Below, one piece after another: positions 28,807 to 33,219 of a stretch of DNA of 33,219 bases. The position numbers were made by a program, and so were the translations under genes. Below the pieces are notes generated by a model, which saw nothing but the letters and a program-made list of their open reading frames with translations, made no database searches and was not told the DNA's origin. This DNA is from Candidatus Vogelbacteria bacterium. GTDB lineage: Bacteria > Patescibacteriota > Minisyncoccia > Phycocordibacterales > JACOZG01. How positions within the stretch are numbered: position 1 is the first letter of the stretch; every line of letters starts with the position of its first letter. The stretch is taken from the NCBI GenBank assembly GCA_016181465.1, contig JACOZG010000037.1:1-33219 (forward strand), given 5' to 3'.

Positions 28807-29076
28807 TTATTCGTATGTTTCTCGGCGATGCTTGACGCGCAAGATTATCAATATCGTTAAGCTATTTTTTGTTCCCAGTTCAAATATGGCTCGGTAATCG
28901 CCAATGCGGAAACGGTACAAATTTTCAAACGGCGGCTTCAACGGTTTAGCGAATTTCAGCGGCTCGTCTTGACCGGCAAACCACTCTAGTTTTTTGGTAA
29001 TGCGGTCAGCTATCTTTTTGTCTAGTCCGGCCAGATCATCAATCGCCCGGCGACTGTAGAGTAACCCACTTTTCAC
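28807..29076 (-). CDS. RelE/ParE-family toxin
   Basis: 89 residues. YSRRAIDDLAGLDKKIADRITKKL and FENLYRFRIGDYRAIFEL then ILRVKHRRETYE are the typical fold and C-terminal basic cluster of RelE-type mRNA endonucleases or ParE relatives. It overlaps the upstream Phd/YefM-like antitoxin by 4 bases. Which activity it has cannot be settled from sequence; HRRETY at the end is the usual RelE-subfamily form. Confidence 0.88.
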   Translation of the reverse strand: MKSGLLYSRRAIDDLAGLDKKIADRITKKLEWFAGQDEPLKFAKPLKPPFENLYRFRIGDYRAIFELGTKNSLTILIILRVKHRRETYE

Positions 29077-29321
29077 AAGCCCAGCATTTGCCGTGCCTCT
29101 TTTTGGGTATAGAGACGCCCGGCCCGGACATCGGCGTGTGCTTCTTCCATATCGCGACGGAAGGTTTCGATTAAAGCGTTTTGATCAGACAGAGGCCGGA
29201 GTTCAAACAACGGCTCATTTTTGCGCAAAACAATCAGTCGCTCTCGGCGCTTTCTCGCGGCGGAGCTGATCTTGGCCATATTTTGGCGCAGTTCTTTTAT
29301 CCCGATAAATTTTATTGCCAT
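29073..29321 (-). CDS. Phd/YefM-like antitoxin
   Basis: 82 residues starting MAIKFIGIKELRQNMAKISSAARKRRERLIVLRKNEPLF (the N-terminal DNA-binding part of the Phd/YefM fold, where IGIKELRQNM is diagnostic), followed by an acidic linker and a C-terminal helix (QKEARQML) that would bind the toxin. The ATG at 29321 is chosen because it sits just after the promoter and palindrome at 29322-29360; the longer frame up to 29483 would run through that promoter. Confidence 0.88.
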   Translation of the reverse strand: MAIKFIGIKELRQNMAKISSAARKRRERLIVLRKNEPLFELRPLSDQNALIETFRRDMEEAHADVRAGRLYTQKEARQMLGL

Positions 29322-29360
29322 GGTGTACCTTAAGTATACCCCCTCCGAATTAGTCGTCAA
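29322..29360 (-). promoter_or_regulatory. Promoter and operator of the RelE/Phd operon
   Basis: On the minus strand TTGACG (29360-29355), 16-base spacer, TATACT (29338-29333), 11 bases to the ATG. A palindrome, GGTATAC-TTAAG-GTACACC with one mismatch (29322-29340), covers the -10 and the start point, so the antitoxin can shut off its own synthesis by binding there. Confidence 0.7.
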
Positions 29361-29370
29361 GGGCATTTTA

Positions 29371-29379
29371 TGATAATCT
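29371..29379 (+). promoter_or_regulatory. Extended -10 of tmk, leaderless spacing
   Basis: TGATAATCT (hexamer 29374-29379), 6 bases before the ATG at 29386. It is back to back with the toxin-antitoxin promoter. Confidence 0.5.
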
Positions 29380-29385
29380 TTTTTT

Positions 29386-30081
29386 ATGACTAAACGCGGC
29401 AAACTGATCGTCATTGACGGCATTGACGGCTCGGGCAAGGCCACGCAGGTGAAGTTGTTGGCGGAGAAGTTAAGGCAGCTCAAGATCAGAGTTAAAACTA
29501 TTGATTTTCCTCGTTACTACGACAACTTTTTCGGCCGGCTGATCGGCGAATATTTGTCCGGCGCTTACGGCGATTTCATCAAGACCGATCCGCGGGTGGC
29601 TTCGGTGCTTTACGCCGCGGATCGGTTTGAATCCAGTCAGCAGATCAGAAAGTGGTTGGCTGATGATTTGATCGTGATTGCCGACCGTTATGTCAGCGCC
29701 AATCAGATTCACCAGGGAGGAAAAATTTCAGACAAGAAAGAGCGGCGGAATTTTATGCAATGGCTGGAAGCGATGGAATACGGGATTTTCCAAATTCCCA
29801 AACCGGATTTGGTGATTTTCCTGGATGTGCCGTACGAGGTTAGTCGTGCTTGGCTCCAAAAAAAGATTACGCAACGTCAGAAAAAATATCTTGCCGGGCG
29901 TAAAGATGTGGCCGAGGACAATCTCTTGCATTTGAAAAATTCCCGTCAATGCGCTTTGAATTTAGCCAAACAAAATAAAAATTGGGCGCGCCTAGAATGT
30001 TGCCGGGGGCAGATATGCTTGTTGCCGGATGAAGTTAATCAGAAAGTGTTCACTATAATTAAAAAACGTCTCGGGCTATAA
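29386..30081 (+). CDS. tmk: Thymidylate kinase
   Basis: 231 residues, a little longer than usual. P-loop IVIDGIDGSGKATQVKLLAEKL (about 8-29), DFPRYYDNFFGRLIGEYLSG, the DR motif VLYAADRFES and VIADRYVSANQIHQGGK, then DLVIFLDVPYEVS. It phosphorylates dTMP to dTDP. The insert KKITQRQKKYLAGRKDVAEDN corresponds to the LID. The last codon and stop (TATAA) overlap the -10 of argS. Confidence 0.95.
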   Translation: MTKRGKLIVIDGIDGSGKATQVKLLAEKLRQLKIRVKTIDFPRYYDNFFGRLIGEYLSGAYGDFIKTDPRVASVLYAADRFESSQQIRKWLADDLIVIADRYVSANQIHQGGKISDKKERRNFMQWLEAMEYGIFQIPKPDLVIFLDVPYEVSRAWLQKKITQRQKKYLAGRKDVAEDNLLHLKNSRQCALNLAKQNKNWARLECCRGQICLLPDEVNQKVFTIIKKRLGL

Positions 30082-30082
30082 T
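30077..30082 (+). promoter_or_regulatory. -10 box of argS, leaderless spacing
   Basis: Consensus TATAAT made from the last codon and stop of tmk, 6 bases before the argS ATG. A second TATAAT lies at 30054-30059. No clear -35. Confidence 0.5.
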
Positions 30083-30088
30083 TGAAAA

Positions 30089-31753
30089 ATGCTGGAAGAT
30101 TTAACGGCTTGGTTGAATGCGGCGGCCCGCGAGTTGGCGCCGTCTGGAGCCGGCGCCGCCGAATGGGATTACCCTGATCTTGGCCGCGGCGACTATGCGA
30201 CGGCCTGGCCCTTAAAAGCGGCGCGTCAGCTCGGCCAGCCGCCGCTCGTTCTGGCTCGGTCGCTCGCGGCCAAATTAGAGACCGCGCGGCCGGCCTCCGT
30301 TCGCGGGCTCGAGGCGGTGCCACCCGGCTTTGTCAATTTCTGGCTGACGGCTGATTTTTTTCAGCAAAATCTGGAACAAATTCTCAAGACCCCGAGCGAT
30401 TACGGCCGCGGCAATCTTTACGCCGGGCGAAAAGTGCTGATTGAATACACCGACCCCAATCCGTTTAAGGAGTTTCATCTTGGGCATTTGATGTCCAACG
30501 CGATCGGCGAATCTGTTTCTAGGTTGATTGAGTCGCAGGGCGCCGAGGTTCGGCGCGCCTGCTATCAGGGCGATGTCGGTCTCCACGCGGCTAAGGCGAT
30601 TTACGGTAAATCAAAAGTCAAAGGCCAAAAGGCCGAGGCTTGGGGTCAGGCCTATGTCCTGGGAACGCAGGCTTACGACAATGACGAAAGGGCCAAACAA
30701 GAGATCATTAAGCTTAATCGCAAAATTTACGACCGGAGCGATCCAGCCATCAATCAGCTTTATGATCAAGGTCGGCAGGCGAGTCTGGATTATTTTGAAA
30801 CCATTTACCGCCGGCTCGGCACCAAGTTTGATTTTTATTTTTTTGAAAGCGAGAGCGGTCCGGTCGGCCAAGAATTAGTAACGCAAAATACCGGCCGGGT
30901 TTTTGAAGCGAGCACCGGCGCTCTTGTTTTCCGCGGCGAGCAGCGCGGCAGCTCTTTACACACGCGGGTGTTTGTCACCAAAGAGGGATTGCCAACCTAC
31001 GAGGCTAAGGAACTTGGATTAGTTAAACTCAAACAGGAAAAGTGGCCCCACGATCTCTCCGTGGTTATTACCGGTAATGAAGTGGTTGAATATTTCAAGG
31101 TGGTGTTAGCGGCGATGCAGGAAGTTTTACCGGCCGCGGCGGCGAAAATCAATCATCTCGCGCACGGGATGTTGCGGTTGCCCGAGGGCAAAATGTCTTC
31201 GCGCACCGGCGAGGTGATTACCGCCGAGCGCCTGATCGAAGAGGTAAAAAGCAAACTCGTAAGTAAAATCGGCGATAGAAATTATGCTGTCGAAGCAGTA
31301 GCGCTTGGGGCAATCAAGTACGCAATTTTGAAACAAGCGCCCGGCCGGGACATTATTTTTGATTTGGATAAATCTTTGTCGCTTGAAGGCGATTCCGGAC
31401 CCTATCTTCAATACGCGGTGGTTCGGGCGCGCGCGGTTTTGGCCAAGGCCGCGGCCGCTAATTTGGTTCCGGATTCAGCTCAACCAGAATCAGGAGATTT
31501 CAGACTGGAACGGTCGCTCTATCGTTTTCCAGATGCGGTCCGGCGCGCGGCTGAACGCGACGCGCCGAATTTGCTCGTGACTTATCTGACTGAACTGGCC
31601 GCCGCCTTCAATCATTTCTATGCCGAGAAAATAATTATTGATCCGGCGGCGCCCATCGTTTCCAAGTATCGGTTGGCGCTGACCGCCGCCGCCGCCGCGG
31701 TCCTCGCCAACGGTTTGGGTCTCTTGGCGATCCCTATTCCTGATCGCATGTAG
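30089..31753 (+). CDS. argS: Arginine-tRNA ligase
   Basis: 554 residues, the usual length. A short N-terminal additional domain (about 1-95) is followed by the class I signature TDPNPFKEFHLGHLMSNAIGE (HIGH motif as HLGH, near residue 130), the GLPTYEAKELGL region and a KMSKS-type loop GKMSSRTGEVI (near 367). The DALR anticodon-binding domain ends the protein (VTYLTELAAAFNHFYAEKIII). It attaches arginine to tRNA-Arg, one of which is encoded at 702-773. Confidence 0.97.
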   Translation: MLEDLTAWLNAAARELAPSGAGAAEWDYPDLGRGDYATAWPLKAARQLGQPPLVLARSLAAKLETARPASVRGLEAVPPGFVNFWLTADFFQQNLEQILKTPSDYGRGNLYAGRKVLIEYTDPNPFKEFHLGHLMSNAIGESVSRLIESQGAEVRRACYQGDVGLHAAKAIYGKSKVKGQKAEAWGQAYVLGTQAYDNDERAKQEIIKLNRKIYDRSDPAINQLYDQGRQASLDYFETIYRRLGTKFDFYFFESESGPVGQELVTQNTGRVFEASTGALVFRGEQRGSSLHTRVFVTKEGLPTYEAKELGLVKLKQEKWPHDLSVVITGNEVVEYFKVVLAAMQEVLPAAAAKINHLAHGMLRLPEGKMSSRTGEVITAERLIEEVKSKLVSKIGDRNYAVEAVALGAIKYAILKQAPGRDIIFDLDKSLSLEGDSGPYLQYAVVRARAVLAKAAAANLVPDSAQPESGDFRLERSLYRFPDAVRRAAERDAPNLLVTYLTELAAAFNHFYAEKIIIDPAAPIVSKYRLALTAAAAAVLANGLGLLAIPIPDRM

Positions 31754-31798
31754 CATTACTAGTGATATTTTTCGTGTCCACCATCCTTTCATCCCTTG

Positions 31799-31832
31799 TC
31801 TTAAACAACTTCCGATCGTACACTATTTAAGA
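31799..31832. promoter_or_regulatory. 34-bp palindrome before the PaaX/Cas2-like gene (operator candidate)
   Basis: Outer arms TCTTAAA (31799-31805) and TTTAAGA (31826-31832) surround a central CGATCG (31813-31818); the two share the same centre. The same architecture recurs at 32417-32452. It overlaps the likely -10 region of the regulator gene. Confidence 0.65.
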
Positions 31833-31843
31833 TATTGAAACTT

Positions 31844-32407
31844 ATGACCAAGGATCGGCGGACAAAAGTTAAACAGGCAATTCTGTCAGTTCTGGCGGTT
31901 GGTGGTGTTTTGGTTTTTGCCGCCCTTGCTCCTAACTGCGTTCAGTTATTGAAGTATGTCATTAAAACTCCGCGTCAACGCTCAAACCGTTTTTATTACC
32001 TAAAATCAATAGTCGGGAAGATGACCGACGATGGTTTAGTCATTTTTGGTAAAAATAGTCAGGGGCAGACCGTGATTCGTCTGACAGAAAAAGGAAAGGA
32101 AGAGTTACAGCGATACGAGCTCGGCGTGCAGAAAATCGTTAAACCGCGACGGTGGGATGGAAAGTATCGGCTGATCATTTTCGATATCAAAGAATGGAAG
32201 CGGGGAGTACGCGACGAGTTACGCCATTGGTTGAAACGTTTGGGATTCTTGCCGCTTCAGCGGAGTGTCTGGGTTTATCCTTATGAATGTCGCAAGGTCA
32301 TAGTTCTATTAAAATCCCATTTCAAGATCGGCCGCGAAGTGCTTTATATTACAGCTGACGAAATCGAGAACGACCACTGGCTCCGACGCGAGTTCGGTTT
32401 AACCTAG
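31844..32407 (+). CDS. PaaX/Cas2-like winged-helix regulator
   Basis: 187 residues from ATG at 31844 (a TTG at 31835 is in frame). An N-terminal hydrophobic stretch and helix-turn-helix-like part (about 8-85, TKVKQAILSVLAVGGVLVFAAL, then GLVIFGKNSQGQTVIRLTEKGKEEL) is followed by a ferredoxin-like part resembling Cas2 and the PaaX C-terminus: KYRLIIFDIKEWKRGVRDELRHWLKRLGFLPLQRSVWVYPYEC. CPR genomes often carry such genes, which get mislabelled as Cas2. There are no CRISPR repeats or other cas genes here, so I read it as a transcription regulator, probably acting on the flanking palindromes. Confidence 0.78.
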   Translation: MTKDRRTKVKQAILSVLAVGGVLVFAALAPNCVQLLKYVIKTPRQRSNRFYYLKSIVGKMTDDGLVIFGKNSQGQTVIRLTEKGKEELQRYELGVQKIVKPRRWDGKYRLIIFDIKEWKRGVRDELRHWLKRLGFLPLQRSVWVYPYECRKVIVLLKSHFKIGREVLYITADEIENDHWLRREFGLT

Positions 32408-32416
32408 TTTGTTATC

Positions 32417-32452
32417 ATCTTAAACAATTTACGATCGTGGATTATTTAAGAT
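32417..32452. promoter_or_regulatory. 36-bp palindrome after the PaaX/Cas2-like gene (second operator candidate)
   Basis: ATCTTAAA (32417-32424) and TTTAAGAT (32445-32452) around CGATCG (32432-32437), with most bases between also symmetric (CAAT/ATTA). Same spacing and core as 31799-31832. It lies 13 bases before the -35 of the FemAB pseudogene. Confidence 0.65.
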
Positions 32453-32464
32453 ATGAAGTAAATG

Positions 32465-32494
32465 TAGACACCGAGAATATTATTAAGCTAAAAT
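32465..32494 (+). promoter_or_regulatory. Promoter of the FemAB gene remnant, leaderless spacing
   Basis: TAGACA (32465-32470, five of six), 18-base spacer, TAAAAT (32489-32494), 6 bases before the ATG at 32501. Confidence 0.5.
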
Positions 32495-32500
32495 GCGGGC

Positions 32501-33219
32501 ATGGACGCCTTTATTTTTCGGGAAATCGAAGGGAATGAATCCTTTGGCAAAAAAATTTAGGCCGTAAGATCTGGCGATTCACTGTTTCAAGAGAGAGAGA
32601 GAGTAACATCGCTTATTTTCAATTGGTGAAATATCCATTTTGGCGAGGTCGAAGTTATTTGTATTTGCCCTATGGTCCAGTAGTCAGAGAGTACTCCAAC
32701 AGTTTTTTGTTCAGTCTCAAAAAGCACTTAGCTCGTCTGGCCAGGATTGAAAACTCGATTTTTGTCCGGGTTGATTTTACGCCGCCCGTACCGAATGAAA
32801 TGCTGTCAAAATTTTTCACCCCGGCGCCGCTTTACACCTATCACTCGGCATATTTTCAGCCGCGCGCCGAATGGTTTTTAAGTTTGGGGAAAACCGAAAA
32901 TGAACTGTTCGCGGCCTTGCACAGCAAAACTCGTTATTCAGTGAGACTGGCCGAGAAAAGGGGGATAACGGCGGAAATAATCACCCGAGATTTGAAACAA
33001 TACTTTCCGGTTTTTTACGAGTTACTGGCAGACAGCAAAAAGAAACGATTTCAGCCTTTCTATCAGTGGCTAAATACGGTCAAAAAATTTTGGCCGCCGA
33101 TTTGATTCTCGTTTTTGGAAAAGTCGCCAATTTTAGGAAACGGATCAAGAAAATCAGCCTATCCTGAAAGTCTCACTCCCAACTTTCAAATTCAATGAGC
33201 TATGGCAAGGCCTCGCCTT
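32501..33219 (+). pseudogene. Frameshifted FemAB-family gene, cut by the window edge
   Basis: FemAB proteins add amino acids from aminoacyl-tRNA to peptidoglycan stem peptides. The N-terminal frame DAFIFREIEGNESF (from 32501) stops early; a second frame from about 32539 reads LWQKNLGRKIWRFTV, then VKYPFWRGRSYLYLPYGPVV and LHSKTRYSVRLAEKRGI, all FemAB landmarks; near 33075 the frame shifts again to KILAADLILVFGKVA, and near 33135 again to SRKSAYPESLTPNF, with a TGA near 33195. At least three shifts therefore break the gene. The (GA)n run at 32591-32603 does not itself break the frame. Decay is likely; several sequencing errors are the alternative. Confidence 0.75.

Noticed and set aside
28800-29386. 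Direct repeats around the RelE/Phd cassette like those around Doc/AbrB
   Set aside because: Only a loose AATCTTT-type similarity is seen at the two edges; no convincing repeat of useful length.
31844-32407. Cas2 and hence a CRISPR-Cas locus
   Set aside because: Only the C-terminal half resembles Cas2. The protein has an N-terminal winged-helix-like part, no cas1 or effector gene is nearby, and no spaced direct repeats exist in the window. The two palindromes are not a repeat-spacer array.
32591-32603. (GA)n run as the cause of the FemAB frameshift
   Set aside because: The reading frame passes through the run without a break; the shifts lie near 32543 and after 33070.

Overview
The window looks like a piece of a Candidate Phyla Radiation (Patescibacteria), probably Parcubacteria, chromosome. 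Supporting signs: tightly packed small genes, a compact type IV pilus (T4P) locus with PilB, PilC, PilM and several pilins, CPR-style FemAB, bPH2 and PaaX/Cas2-like proteins, tRNA genes without encoded CCA, and 50S L11 (rplK) without an adjacent rplA. TGA is used as an ordinary stop (for example nusG and sipW), so this is code 11 and not a UGA-Gly lineage. The taxonomic call is inference from content; no marker search was possible.

Layout. 0-3.4 kb: a membrane bPH2 protein and tRNA-Arg/tRNA-Val on the minus strand, then acyP, uppS, an RluA-type pseudouridine synthase, rplS and a tRNA-Leu that overlaps the end of rplS, followed by a 30-residue Cys-rich microprotein. 3.5-14.9 kb: a small orphan gene, a soluble PAS histidine kinase plus receiver protein, then pilB, pilC, an orphan gene, an apparently inserted Doc/AbrB toxin-antitoxin cassette, and a run of overlapping pilin genes (including a pilin fused to a predicted seven-bladed beta-propeller), a PilM-SH3b fusion, the likely major pilin, and a cobalamin adenosyltransferase carrying two in-frame palindromic insertions. 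14.9-17.6 kb: tRNA-His, a four-helix DMT-type protein, a DHH (NrnA-like) phosphoesterase, a candidate structured RNA, an orphan gene and a candidate small RNA.

17.6-23.7 kb is the most striking region: a GerMN-domain protein followed by four proteins sharing a special signal peptide (AAFEAHVxNVTAxIENAL type), a membrane-anchored relative, and an ER/archaeal (SipW) type signal peptidase I. I read this as a SipW/TasA-like secreted fibre or surface-protein system. It ends with a DUF3105 protein and passes into secE-nusG-(GxxExxY pseudogene)-rplK. 25.1-30.1 kb holds dcd, a double-length ThyX-like protein, a Nudix hydrolase, glyA and tmk, which together cover most steps from dCTP to dTDP; a RelE/Phd toxin-antitoxin pair sits between glyA and tmk. 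argS follows, then a PaaX/Cas2-like regulator bracketed by two matching 34-36 bp palindromes, and a badly frameshifted FemAB pseudogene running off the right edge.

Two start-signal classes are visible. About eleven genes or operon heads have a -10 box ending only 6-12 bases before the ATG, with no Shine-Dalgarno: probable leaderless mRNAs. Four isolated genes (3493, 8151, 16781, 27112) instead have a strong Shine-Dalgarno and their own intrinsic terminator. All functional calls rest on motifs read by eye; no database search was run.
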